A stretch of 64,000 nucleotides of DNA, taken from positions 478,542-542,541 of the forward strand of contig NZ_LT635861.1 in NCBI RefSeq assembly GCF_900128485.1. Direction: 5' to 3'. Positions 43,208-51,864 of this stretch are shown here, one piece after another (the first letter of the stretch is position 1; each line of letters opens with the position of its first letter). The DNA is from Duodenibacillus massiliensis. Its GTDB lineage: Bacteria > Pseudomonadota > Gammaproteobacteria > Burkholderiales > Burkholderiaceae_F. The translations under genes and the position numbers were made by a program. The notes under the pieces are model-generated. The model ran no database searches. It saw nothing but the letters and a program-made list of their open reading frames with translations, and was not told the origin of the DNA.

Positions 43208-44035
43208 GTGGATCACGTACCTCAGGCCTCAGAGCGCGTTCGTTTTATTTTGGTGGAACCGAGCCACCCGGGCAACATCGGGTCGGCCGCGCGGGCGGTT
43301 AAAACCATGGGCTTTACCGACCTCAGGGTTGTGAACCCCAAGGATCCGGATTTCAGAACGAATCCGGAAGCTGTGGCGTTTGCGACGAGCTCCGTGGACG
43401 TCCTTGAAAACGCCCGCACGCATGAAACGCTTCTCGACGCACTGGAAGGCGTCACGCAGGCCTTTGCTTTGTCGGGCTACAGCCGCGAGTTCGGGCCTCC
43501 GATTGAAGACTTAAGAACGAGTGCGGCAAGGGCCGCCGCGTGGCTTGAGAGGGACGACAAGCCCTGCATCGCGTTTGTGTTCGGGACGGAGCGAAGCGGC
43601 CTTACTAACGAGCAGATGGATCTGTGTCAGACGTGCTCGGCGATTGCCGCAAACCCGGAAAGCCCGAGTCTGAACCTCTCGCAGGCCGTGCAGATTACGG
43701 CCTATGAAATGCATCTCGCGCTTTTGTCGGACTCGCACCATGATCATGAGCTCTACACCTGGCAGGAGCGCTTTGAAAAGGAGCCTGCGGCAAGCGTCAA
43801 AGCCATTGAAGGGTTTTACGGACACTGGCAGCAGGCGATGACAGCCTGCGGTGCACTGAATCCCGATGAACCCAAAAACCTCATGGCGATGAGCCGCCGG
43901 CTTTTCGCGCGCAGCGGTCTCACGCAGCGCGAAGTTGATCTTCTTCGCGGGATCTGTGCGGCCGTCATCCGCTCGAAAAAAGACAGAATCGGCACCAAAG
44001 ACGCGAAAAAGAGCATGACGGACGCGAAAAAGTAA
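43208..44035 (+). CDS. trmJ: tRNA (cytidine/uridine-2'-O-)-methyltransferase TrmJ
   Basis: A 275-residue SPOUT methyltransferase that modifies position 32 of tRNAs. The N-terminal [22 protein letters not shown], the [12 protein letters not shown] knot motif and [14 protein letters not shown] are all conserved. The C-terminal extension is normal for TrmJ. The start is GTG at 43208. It lies upstream of cysE, a common beta-proteobacterial order. Confidence 0.93.
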   Translation: MDHVPQASERVRFILVEPSHPGNIGSAARAVKTMGFTDLRVVNPKDPDFRTNPEAVAFATSSVDVLENARTHETLLDALEGVTQAFALSGYSREFGPPIEDLRTSAARAAAWLERDDKPCIAFVFGTERSGLTNEQMDLCQTCSAIAANPESPSLNLSQAVQITAYEMHLALLSDSHHDHELYTWQERFEKEPAASVKAIEGFYGHWQQAMTACGALNPDEPKNLMAMSRRLFARSGLTQREVDLLRGICAAVIRSKKDRIGTKDAKKSMTDAKK

Positions 44036-44097
44036 GGCAGTTCGCTCTACAATCAGACTATTGGCCTCAAAGACTGCACACAAAGGACAGTTTTCCC

Positions 44098-45030
44098 ATG
44101 TTTGAACGCATCCGCGAAGATCTGAAAACCATTTTTGAGCGGGACCCCGCCGCGCACAGCAAACTGGAAGTGGCTCTGTGCTACCCCGGGTTTCATGCGC
44201 TCATCATGCACCGCTGGGCCTACTGGTGCAATCTGCAGGGCTGGCCCACGTTTGCGCGCTGGGTGAGTCATGCTGCGCGGTTTTTGACGGGGGTTGAAAT
44301 TCATCCGGCTGCCAAAATCGGGCGCCGCGTCTTTATCGACCACGGTATGGGCGTGGTGATCGGGGAGACCGCGGAGGTGGGCGATGACTGCACGATTTAT
44401 CACGGCGTGACCCTGGGCGGAACAAGCCTCGGGCGCGGTGAAAAGCGCCATCCCACGATCGGTAACGGCGTCGTGATCGGGGCCGGTGCTCAGATTCTCG
44501 GGGGCTTTAAGGTGGGTGACAACGCCCGCATCGGCTCCAACGCCGTTGTGGTGAAACCCGTTGCCGCCAACGAAACCATCGTGGGTGTGCCGGGCCGCAA
44601 GGTTGCGGAAGGCGCCGCACAGAAAAAACTCAATCACGAAGGGTTTGCGGCTTATGCAGTAACGCCCGGCGAACGCGATCCCTATGCGGCTGAAATCGCA
44701 CGGTTAAAGCGTGTGGTTGAGGAGCAGCAGGCGGTGATTGAAGCGATGTCAAAGCAGGTTGGCTTTAAACCGGAAAGCGTGAAACTGGCCGCGCCTGCTG
44801 AAGTCAAGGCGGAAGGCAAACCCGCCCGTAAGACCCGCACGGTAAAGACCGCCGCAAAGGCTACGGCCGCGGCAGCAAAGACCGCTGCGAAAACGGCCGC
44901 CAAGCCCGCAGCGAAGAAAACCGCTGCCAAAGCCAAAACAACGGCTCGTAAGACGGCAGCAAAGGAAGCGGCTCCCAAAAAGACAGCCGCCAAGAAAGAG
45001 ACGGTAAAGGCTGAAGAAAAGCAAGCCTGA
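44098..45030 (+). CDS. cysE: Serine O-acetyltransferase with a histone-H1-like C-terminal tail
   Basis: Residues 1-175 form a short, EpsC-type serine acetyltransferase: left-handed beta-helix with the catalytic Asp-His (FIDHGMG, 81-82) and the loop [21 protein letters not shown]. It makes O-acetylserine for cysteine synthesis. After a linker with a short coiled coil ([20 protein letters not shown], about 198-217), residues 237-310 are almost only Lys, Ala, Thr and Pro in KTAAK / PAAKKTAAK repeats, like histone H1 or AlgP tails. Ordinary CysE ends near residue 180-270 with an Ile that docks into CysK; this one ends EEKQA. The tail is in the same frame with no break. Likely roles are nucleic-acid binding or localisation, both inference. 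Confidence 0.88.
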   Translation: MFERIREDLKTIFERDPAAHSKLEVALCYPGFHALIMHRWAYWCNLQGWPTFARWVSHAARFLTGVEIHPAAKIGRRVFIDHGMGVVIGETAEVGDDCTIYHGVTLGGTSLGRGEKRHPTIGNGVVIGAGAQILGGFKVGDNARIGSNAVVVKPVAANETIVGVPGRKVAEGAAQKKLNHEGFAAYAVTPGERDPYAAEIARLKRVVEEQQAVIEAMSKQVGFKPESVKLAAPAEVKAEGKPARKTRTVKTAAKATAAAAKTAAKTAAKPAAKKTAAKAKTTARKTAAKEAAPKKTAAKKETVKAEEKQA

Positions 45031-45047
45031 GTTTTATAAGGCTCAGC

Positions 45048-45096
45048 AAAAGCCTGTGGCAGGGACCGGTAAAACGGATCCGGCGCAGGCTTTTTT
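45048..45096 (+). terminator. Terminator of cysE
   Basis: AAAAGCCTG ... CAGGCTTTTTTG with an inner stem ACCGG/CCGG, ending in a T-run. Confidence 0.75.
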
Positions 45097-45117
45097 GTTT
45101 GATGTCAAAACGCGTCT

Positions 45118-45260
45118 CCGTACCCGTAGAGCGGTTGCGTTTTAAATGTTCCTGTGGTGCATGGGACGCCCGGGCAGACAAGGCCTCAAAAACCTTGGCT
45201 GTTACGGGAAAGCCTGCACCGTGTCAGGAAACCCCGCGCTTTCAAGCGCGGGTTGTTTAG
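45118..45260 (+). ncRNA. Solo TnpB omega-RNA scaffold / right-end remnant
   Basis: This 143-nt segment is nearly identical to the 3' scaffold regions of the two TnpB elements (1734-1877 and 7869-8013), from CCGTACCCGTAGAGCGG to GGGTTGTTTAG, with the terminal hairpin intact. No left end, no tnpB and no other part of the element is present. Its outer flank (GGTCGAAAAAAGGCG) would be the guide. It lies between the cysE terminator and the flavoprotein gene. It is either a truncated transposon or a retained stand-alone guide RNA. Confidence 0.65.
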
Positions 45261-45370
45261 GGTCGAAAAAAGGCGATGGATCGCTCCGCCGCCTTTTCGT
45301 TTGAGACAACTGTTGAACTTAAGCGACACCTCAGGCCTAAACCACGGCCCGCAGTGTCTTAAAGCCCCGA

Positions 45371-46915
45371 TCAGGCTTCTTTATAGCCCGTGATGTAACG
45401 CCCGGCCATAAAGCCCGAGGTGTGGGCAAAACCGCAGGCGTTGCCGCCGCAGTAAAACGCGCCGTGCACGCCGGCAACCGTTTCACCCGCAGCGTAGAGG
45501 CCTCCGACGGGCTTCATATCCCAGCCCAGAACCTCAAAGTGCTCAGTGACACGCACGCCGCCGCAGGAGAGGTTGTTCCACGGGAACATGCGGATCATGT
45601 AGTAGGGGCCCTTGCCGATCTTGTACTTCTGATCGGTGCGCCCGAACTGGTTGTCAACCTTCGTGTCAACGGCCTTGTTCCAGACGGCGATCTGATCTTT
45701 GAGTCCCGCAAGATTCACGCCGCTTTCTTTGCAGAGTTCTTCAAGCGTATCGCACTTCCAGAGGTTTTCCTGCTTGGCAAACTCGGCAAGCACGCGTTCT
45801 TCAGACCAGGATGGCAAACCCACCAGTGCCGAAAGCTTGATCTTCTTTAACGTGCGTTCCCACCCGGCCTGATCCGTCAGAACGTAGTGGCAGCCGTCGG
45901 GGTTCGCGGCCAATTTCGGCGTTACGTGGCAGATGCCTTCAAGCTCGGTGACAAAGCGCTTGCCGTTTTTGTTCACGAGAATGCCGCCCTGACCGGTGAT
46001 AAACCACCAGCGGCAGTAGGGGCCGTTGCGGCCGTTAACAACAATACCGCAGGGGTAAGACGCAATGTACTGCATGTGCGAAAGCGGCACACCCACGTCG
46101 CGCACGGCAACCATGAGGGCCTCACCGGTGTTGCTGGGGCCCCCGATCACAACGCCCTTGCCTGCAACGCTCGGCACCCAGCGGTCCAGCGACTCCGCAG
46201 AGCCCGTGATGCCGCCCGTAGCCATAATCACGCCCTTTCGCGCACGGCAGGTGACTTTTTTGGCGCCCGTGCCGCATTCAACACCCAACACGCGGTTTGT
46301 CTTCGGATCAAAGAAAAAGCGGGTAAGGCCGCAGCCGTGGTGAATCACGAGCTTACGGGCCGCAATTTCCTTGGTGAGCACTTCAATGTAGTCACGTCCC
46401 TTAAAGGAATCCTGACGGTGAGCACGCACGTGCGTGTGGCCTGCGTAGGGTTCGAGGTGGTGTTTCGCGAGCCCATGGTCTTCAAGCCAGTCAAAGGCTT
46501 CGCCGGAGTGCTTTGCGAAAGCGTAGACGGGTTCTTTGAGGCTCATGTGTTCGCCGTAGGCGATGATGTCATCGGCAAAAGCCTTCCAGCTGTCTTTGAT
46601 TTTGGGATCGGCCTTCTGCATGCGGGAGCCGTAAGCAGTGAAAAGACCGCCGCAGAGGTTCGTGGCCGTGTGAAACGGGCTCATGCCCTTATCAAAAATC
46701 TCAACCTTGGCGCCGCGGTCAAAGGCCTGGCAGGCAGCCATGAGGCCTGCGCCGCCGCAGCCTAAAACGACGACGTCGGTTTCAATGTCCCATTTGGCGG
46801 GCGCGGGATTGGCAACGGAAGCAGCCTGAGCAGGAAGCGTAACGGCAGCACCCGCGGCAGCAGCGGCTGCGGTACCGAGGAAACGGCGGCGGGTCAGATC
46901 ATTGGTGCTCATCAT
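45371..46915 (-). CDS. Tat-exported fumarate-reductase-like flavoprotein
   Basis: A 514-residue FAD_binding_2 protein. A twin-arginine signal (TRRRFLG) with hydrophobic stretch and AQA cleavage site sends the folded protein to the periplasm. The FAD site is VVVLGCGGAGLMAA; the C-terminal PVGGLYAAGETVAGVHGAFYCGGN is typical. The substrate-site segment reads NNLSCGGVRVT where fumarate reductases have HxxMGG, so the substrate may differ from fumarate. It has no haem domain; electrons probably come from the tetrahaem cytochrome encoded upstream, with which it shares a TGATG stop/start overlap. The frame has a GTG one codon earlier. Confidence 0.87.
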   Translation of the reverse strand: MMSTNDLTRRRFLGTAAAAAAGAAVTLPAQAASVANPAPAKWDIETDVVVLGCGGAGLMAACQAFDRGAKVEIFDKGMSPFHTATNLCGGLFTAYGSRMQKADPKIKDSWKAFADDIIAYGEHMSLKEPVYAFAKHSGEAFDWLEDHGLAKHHLEPYAGHTHVRAHRQDSFKGRDYIEVLTKEIAARKLVIHHGCGLTRFFFDPKTNRVLGVECGTGAKKVTCRARKGVIMATGGITGSAESLDRWVPSVAGKGVVIGGPSNTGEALMVAVRDVGVPLSHMQYIASYPCGIVVNGRNGPYCRWWFITGQGGILVNKNGKRFVTELEGICHVTPKLAANPDGCHYVLTDQAGWERTLKKIKLSALVGLPSWSEERVLAEFAKQENLWKCDTLEELCKESGVNLAGLKDQIAVWNKAVDTKVDNQFGRTDQKYKIGKGPYYMIRMFPWNNLSCGGVRVTEHFEVLGWDMKPVGGLYAAGETVAGVHGAFYCGGNACGFAHTSGFMAGRYITGYKEA

Positions 46916-47262
46916 CACTCTCCCTTCATCTTGAGGTTATTAAACGTGTGGCAGTCATTGCATTCCACGCGCGACTTCGTGTGCATCTTGTGGCAGTTGG
47001 TGCATTCCTGTTCGCCGCGGTGATTGAAGTGCGGGTTGGGATTGACCTTCTGCGTCTTCTTGGCTACGGCGTCATAGCTCTGGTGGCACTGAAAGCACGT
47101 TTCCTTTTTGGGCGCGGTCATCTGACCGTTGGCATGGCACATGCTGCAGGGGACTTTGGCGTGGGGGCCTTTGGCAGCGGAGGGCATGGCCGCGTGAGCG
47201 GGAAGGCATGCCGCAAAAGCTGCGGCCAAAGCGATTGCCGTAAGCGTTTGCTTCAGGGACAT
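46915..47262 (-). CDS. Periplasmic tetrahaem cytochrome c
   Basis: A 115-residue exported cytochrome with a signal peptide of about 24 residues and four CxxCH haem sites (CSMCH, CFQCH, CTNCH, CNDCH). The pattern matches the small tetrahaem domains of flavocytochrome c fumarate reductases (Shewanella Fcc3) as a separate subunit. The ATG at 47262 has a good AGGAGA site and places the signal peptide at the N-terminus. It is coupled to the flavoprotein gene by a TGATG overlap, so the two form an extracytoplasmic reductase module, probably fed from the quinol pool by an unlinked membrane protein. Confidence 0.92.
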   Translation of the reverse strand: MSLKQTLTAIALAAAFAACLPAHAAMPSAAKGPHAKVPCSMCHANGQMTAPKKETCFQCHQSYDAVAKKTQKVNPNPHFNHRGEQECTNCHKMHTKSRVECNDCHTFNNLKMKGE

Positions 47263-47460
47263 AGGTGTTCTCCTGGGATGTTGTTCTGACGGCACAGACC
47301 GAAACCGGGATCTCGGATCTGCGACTTTTTAAGGGCTCTGATGAGCTTTTCTTAACTGATGCTTATGATATGAATTCGGCCGGCAGACCAACCCATACCT
47401 CGGGATAGGCCCATACATCCCGCGGGCGGTAGTAAGGAGTGCGGAAAACTGATAAACACA

Positions 47461-47497
47461 AAAAAACGCCGTGCGGAAAGTCCGGACGGCGTTTTTG
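47461..47497 (-). terminator. Terminator of the aldehyde dehydrogenase gene
   Basis: AAAAAACGCCGT ... ACGGCGTTTTT hairpin located beyond the stop of the minus-strand gene at 47516. The rest of 47263-47515 is the promoter side of the cytochrome gene. Confidence 0.8.
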
Positions 47498-47515
47498 AAA
47501 ACCTTTCGTCAGAAA

Positions 47516-48940
47516 TCAAAAGGTGCTGTGATCGTAGACGGCTTTTAATTGCGTGAATTCCTTTAAGCCCTCGATGCCGCCCTCGCGCCCGATGCCGCTT
47601 TGTTTGTAGCCGCCGAAGGGCGCCGTCACGTCGCGCCCGGCGTCGTTGATGTAGACGTTGCCGGACTTAATGCGGCGGGCAACGGCAAAGGCTTCGTCCT
47701 TCTTACCGAATACGGCGGCGTTCAGACCATAGATCGTGTCGTTGGCGATCTCCACCGCTTCATCGACCGTTTCATAGGTGATGATGCAGAGAACCGGCCC
47801 GAAGATTTCCTCGCGGGCAATGCGCATCGTGTTTTTGACGTCGTAAAAGACGGTCGGGGCAATGTAGTAGCCGTGCTTGGGCTCTTCGGGGACGCCGCCC
47901 GTGAGAAGCTTTGCGCCTTCCTTGAGTCCCAGACGGATGTACTCACTGATCTTTTCAAACTGCTGCTTTGTGGCAACAGGCCCGATTTTCACCGACGGAT
48001 CTTCGGGGTTGCCGACCGTGAGTTCGCCGATATGTTCAAGGATCAGGCGCTTTACCTTTTCGAGGTCCTTTGCGGGAACGAGAAGCCGGGAGAGCGCCGT
48101 GCAGGTTTGTCCGCTGTTAAGAAAGATGGAACTGAAAAGTTTCGCAAGCGCCTTACTGTAGTCCTCACTCGGCAACCAAATGTAGGGGGACTTTCCGCCC
48201 AATTCCAGACTGATGCGCTTCACGCTCGTGAGCGCCTTTTGCGCAAGGGCAATCCCGACCGGGGTGGAACCGGTAAAGCTCACCATATCCACAAGCGGGT
48301 GCGTTCCGAGTGTGTCGCCCAACTTGGAGCCACGGCCGCTCACAAGGTTCACGACGCCCGCAGGGAAGCCTGCGCGCTCAAAGGCTTCGGTCATGAGAAC
48401 CGCAGTCAAGGGCGTATGCTGGCTCGGCTTCATCACCACGGTGTTTCCGGCCAAAAGCGCCGGAATCACCTTCTGCACAATCTGCCCGAGCGGATAGTTC
48501 CATGGCGTGATGCAGGCAACGACACCCACGGGTTCACGCAGTACGGTGCTTTTGGCAAACTGCGTCTGGAATTTCAGCGTTTCCGCTGCGGCAATGTAGG
48601 ACTCAATGCGGGTGAACTGATACTCGCAGTGTGAGATTTTCCCGAAACTTACCGGAGCACCGAGCTCCCGGGCTTCAAGAAGAATAATTTCATCGCGGAA
48701 CTTCTTAAATTCCGCGAGCATCTTTTTCATAAGCGCAATGCGAAGCGACAGGGGCGTTGCCGACCAGTCGGGCAGTGCCGCGTGCGCGGCACGAACCGCG
48801 GCATCGGCGTCTTCGGTACTGCTGTCGGGAACCCGCGCAAAGTGTTCGAGCGTGGCCGGATTGATGACGTCAAGCCAGGCGTTGCTTGCCGGCCGGCACC
48901 ATTTACCATTAATGAAATTCTGCTCAAACGGGTGCTGCAT
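47516..48940 (-). CDS. NAD(P)-dependent aldehyde dehydrogenase
   Basis: A 474-residue aldehyde dehydrogenase. The catalytic Glu region LELGGKSPYIW, the Cys region NSGQTCTALSRLLVP and the FTGSTPVG cofactor loop are present. The ATG at 48940 (MQHPFEQNFINGKW) gives the family N-terminus; the long open frame up to 49108 overlaps the next gene and has no homology. It follows an aminotransferase on the same strand, with a terminator-like hairpin between. The substrate is not evident. Confidence 0.88.
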   Translation of the reverse strand: MQHPFEQNFINGKWCRPASNAWLDVINPATLEHFARVPDSSTEDADAAVRAAHAALPDWSATPLSLRIALMKKMLAEFKKFRDEIILLEARELGAPVSFGKISHCEYQFTRIESYIAAAETLKFQTQFAKSTVLREPVGVVACITPWNYPLGQIVQKVIPALLAGNTVVMKPSQHTPLTAVLMTEAFERAGFPAGVVNLVSGRGSKLGDTLGTHPLVDMVSFTGSTPVGIALAQKALTSVKRISLELGGKSPYIWLPSEDYSKALAKLFSSIFLNSGQTCTALSRLLVPAKDLEKVKRLILEHIGELTVGNPEDPSVKIGPVATKQQFEKISEYIRLGLKEGAKLLTGGVPEEPKHGYYIAPTVFYDVKNTMRIAREEIFGPVLCIITYETVDEAVEIANDTIYGLNAAVFGKKDEAFAVARRIKSGNVYINDAGRDVTAPFGGYKQSGIGREGGIEGLKEFTQLKAVYDHSTF

Positions 48941-48972
48941 CTTTGAAACTCCGCAAAACGAACGTGCAGACA

Positions 48973-49016
48973 AAAAATAACGGACTGCAGTCGAAGGATA
49001 CGCGCGCCGCAGTCCG
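48973..49016 (-). terminator. Hairpin after the aminotransferase gene
   Basis: CGGACTGC ... GCAGTCCG with a T-run on the minus strand, between the aminotransferase stop and the aldehyde dehydrogenase start. Confidence 0.65.
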
Positions 49017-49058
49017 TCTGAGAACAATGAGTGGAAAAAACTTGTTTCCGGGCTTCTT

Positions 49059-50255
49059 TTAAGCGAGTTCTTTCTTGATGAGGTCGGCAAAGATGCGCAC
49101 GCCCTCACGGATTTTTTCCGGAGGTACCGTCACAAAGGAAAGCCGCGCCTTGTTCTTCTGGGGTTTGAGAGCATAAAAGGCCTCTCCGGGCACAAAGGCT
49201 ACGTTGTGTGCGACCGCAGTCTTCATGAATTCTGTGGTGTCGATTGTGTCGGGGAGATTGACCCAGATAAACATGCCGCCCAAAGGATGCGTCCAGGATA
49301 TGTCCCCGCGCGCGGGCATAAATTCCTTGAGTGCCTCAAGCATCACAGAGCACTGGTTCTTGTAGATCGCGCGCACCTTGGGAAGGTGTTCGGTCAAAAG
49401 GCCGCTAGTGAGCACCTCAGCCGCAATCTGCTGCGTGAGTGTGGACGTATGAAGGTCCAGGGACTGCTTAAGGCGCGTGAAGTTATCGAGCACGTCGCGC
49501 CGTCCGCAGACGTATCCGAGGCGCAGGCCCGGGGCAAGAATTTTGGAGAAGGTCCCGAGTCTGAGGGTCCTTTCCGGAGCCCAGGCTCTCAGGGACTTCG
49601 GCGGCGCCTTGTCGTACCAGAGTTCGCCGTAGGGATCGTCCTCCACAAGCCAGAAGTCGTATTCACGGGCTTTGTCAGCCAAAAGCGCACGGCGCTCTTC
49701 GGTCATCGTAAGGCCCGTGGGATTCGCAAACGTAGGCATCACGTAGGCAAAGCGAGCACCCGCGACCGAAGCGTTAATTGCGGCGGGGTTAAGGCCCGCG
49801 GCGTCCGCGGGCAGCGTTTCAAACGCGGGCATTGCGAGGCGAAACGCCTGCAGGGCTCCGAGGTACGTGGGGTTTTCAACCAAAACGCGGCTTCCTTCAT
49901 CAAGGAAAACGCGCGCGGCAAGGTCCAGAGCCTGCTGCGAGCCCGAAACAATCTGCACTTCTTCCGGCTTTGTCGGCACGCCCTGCGCGGTTTCGCGTGC
50001 GGCGATGAATTCTCTGAGACGCGGCTCGCCTTCGGTGAAGGAGTACTGCAATGCGTGCGCCGCATTTTCCGCGAGCACCTTGTGTGCGGCCTCTTCGAGT
50101 TCCTTCACCGGAAACCCGAGGGGCGTGGGCAGGCCCCCTGCAAAGGAAATGACTTCAGGGCGGCTTGCAAGTTTCAAAAGCTCACGGATGAGGCTTGCCT
50201 TGGCGCCCGCCGCGGGGCGGCTTAAATGCGGCTTGGGGAGATTGGTCTGCGTCAT
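49059..50255 (-). CDS. Class I/II PLP aminotransferase, 2-aminoadipate/LysN-like
   Basis: A 398-residue fold-type I aminotransferase. The PLP Lys is in LGTFSKILAPGLRLGY, preceded by the NPTG motif (FANPTGLTMTEERR) and the Asp of VEDDPYGELWY. The opening SLIRELLKLASRPEVISFAGGLP is characteristic of the LysN/ARO8 (MocR-catalytic-like) group, which acts on 2-aminoadipate, aromatic or branched amino acids. It follows putP by 23 bp on the same strand, suggesting a shared transcript for amino-acid uptake and breakdown. Confidence 0.87.
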   Translation of the reverse strand: MTQTNLPKPHLSRPAAGAKASLIRELLKLASRPEVISFAGGLPTPLGFPVKELEEAAHKVLAENAAHALQYSFTEGEPRLREFIAARETAQGVPTKPEEVQIVSGSQQALDLAARVFLDEGSRVLVENPTYLGALQAFRLAMPAFETLPADAAGLNPAAINASVAGARFAYVMPTFANPTGLTMTEERRALLADKAREYDFWLVEDDPYGELWYDKAPPKSLRAWAPERTLRLGTFSKILAPGLRLGYVCGRRDVLDNFTRLKQSLDLHTSTLTQQIAAEVLTSGLLTEHLPKVRAIYKNQCSVMLEALKEFMPARGDISWTHPLGGMFIWVNLPDTIDTTEFMKTAVAHNVAFVPGEAFYALKPQKNKARLSFVTVPPEKIREGVRIFADLIKKELA

Positions 50256-50278
50256 ATTTTTCTTCTTTTCGTTTTGTA

Positions 50279-51757
50279 TCAGCGTTCGACCGCCACTTCG
50301 GCGATCACGCGGTCAAAATTCTTTTTGGTTTCTTCGTCGGGCTTTTCGGACATCAGGCTCGCAACCACAATCGCAATGAGGCCGAAGGCAAAGCCCGGAA
50401 TCATTTCATAGAGCCCGAACCAGCCGCCCGCGTGCCAGACGATGACGGTGACGGCGCCGGTGATCATGCCGGCAACCGCTCCGTTACGGTTCATGCGTTT
50501 CCACCAGAGGCTCAACAGAATCACGGGGCCGAAGGAAGCGCCGAACCCGGCCCAGGCGTAGCTCACCAGCGAAAGGACAAGGCTCTGGGGGTCGGTCGCG
50601 ATGAGAATTGCCACAAGCGACACCGAAATCACCATCACGCGCCCGAACCAGATGAGTTCACGGTTACTGGCCTTGGGGCGGATAAAGGCGCGGTAGAAGT
50701 CTTCGGTGAGGGTGGAAGAGCACACCAGGAGCTGGCAGGAAAGCGTTGACATCACGGCCGCGAGAATCGCCGCCATCAGAATGCCGCCGATCCAGGGGTT
50801 AAAGAGAATCTGCGAGAGCGCAATAAAGATGCGTTCGTGGTTTTCGGTGACAAGTTGCGCTTTATCGGCGTGCTCAGCAAAGTAGGCCGCGCCGAAAAAG
50901 CCCACGCACACGGCGCCGCCCAAGCAAAAGAGCATCCAGAGAATGGAGACGCGGCAGGCGCCCGGAATGACCTTAATGGATTTTGTGGCCATAAAGCGCA
51001 CGAGAATGTGCGGCTGCCCGAAGTAACCCAGGCCCCACGCGAGAAGACTCACAATCCCGATAAAGGACTGGTTCGTCATCATGTTGAGCATGTTGGGGTT
51101 TATGGACTCAACGCGCGCCACCGTTGCAGAGAGCCCCCCTAAATCCATCACAACGGCAATCGGGGTGACGATCAGCGCAATGCACATCAGCGTTGCCTGA
51201 ATCGCGTCCGTCCAGCTTACCGCCAAAAAACCGCCGATAAAGACGTAGAGGATGGTCGCTGCCGCACCGATCCAAAGGGCCGTCGAGTAGTCGAGGCTGA
51301 AGGTGTTTTCAAAAAGGCGGGCACCGGCGACCATGCCGCTGGCGCAGTAAATCGTAAAGAAAATCAGAATGACGGCGGCCGCAGCAATTCTCAGAATCCG
51401 GCTTGTGTCCTTAAAGCGGTGCGTAAAGAAGTCAGGAAGCGTCAGAGAATTGTGCTCAATCTCGGTGTAGACGCGAAGGCGCGCGGCAACGAGCTTCCAG
51501 TTAAAAAACGTCCCGATGATGAGGCCGATCGCGAGCCAGCTCTCGCTGATGCCGGCTAAAAATACGGCGCCCGGCAGCCCCATTAAAAGCCAGCCGCTCA
51601 TGTCGCTTGCTCCGACCGATAAGGCCGTGACAAGGCCGCCTAAGCTTCTTCCGCCGAGGATGTAGTCATTAAACGTACGTGTGTAGTGCCAGGCAACAAA
51701 CCCGAGCAGAATCATCAGCAGCATGTAGCCGCAGAAGGTGATGGCGGTAGGAGTCAT
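50279..51757 (-). CDS. putP: Sodium/proline symporter
   Basis: A 492-residue sodium:solute symporter (SSS family) with 12-13 predicted helices. The N-terminal ITFCGYMLLMILLG and the SVGASDMSGWLLMGLPGA segment with the sodium-site residues are typical of PutP. No putA proline dehydrogenase is nearby; substrate specificity for proline is inferred from sequence resemblance. Confidence 0.9.
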   Translation of the reverse strand: MTPTAITFCGYMLLMILLGFVAWHYTRTFNDYILGGRSLGGLVTALSVGASDMSGWLLMGLPGAVFLAGISESWLAIGLIIGTFFNWKLVAARLRVYTEIEHNSLTLPDFFTHRFKDTSRILRIAAAAVILIFFTIYCASGMVAGARLFENTFSLDYSTALWIGAAATILYVFIGGFLAVSWTDAIQATLMCIALIVTPIAVVMDLGGLSATVARVESINPNMLNMMTNQSFIGIVSLLAWGLGYFGQPHILVRFMATKSIKVIPGACRVSILWMLFCLGGAVCVGFFGAAYFAEHADKAQLVTENHERIFIALSQILFNPWIGGILMAAILAAVMSTLSCQLLVCSSTLTEDFYRAFIRPKASNRELIWFGRVMVISVSLVAILIATDPQSLVLSLVSYAWAGFGASFGPVILLSLWWKRMNRNGAVAGMITGAVTVIVWHAGGWFGLYEMIPGFAFGLIAIVVASLMSEKPDEETKKNFDRVIAEVAVER

Positions 51758-51864
51758 CTCTGGAAATTCCCTGAAACAGTGGGCCCGTCTTGAAGAAGGC
51801 GGCTTCTGCTGCCTTTTTAACAGCGAGCGTTACATTCTAAACGCGAAAAAATGAGGACTTTTGC

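Noticed and set aside
48941-49108. N-terminal extension of the aldehyde dehydrogenase
   Set aside because: The extra 56 codons overlap the upstream aminotransferase, have no homology and lack a ribosome site; the ATG at 48940 gives the family N-terminus.
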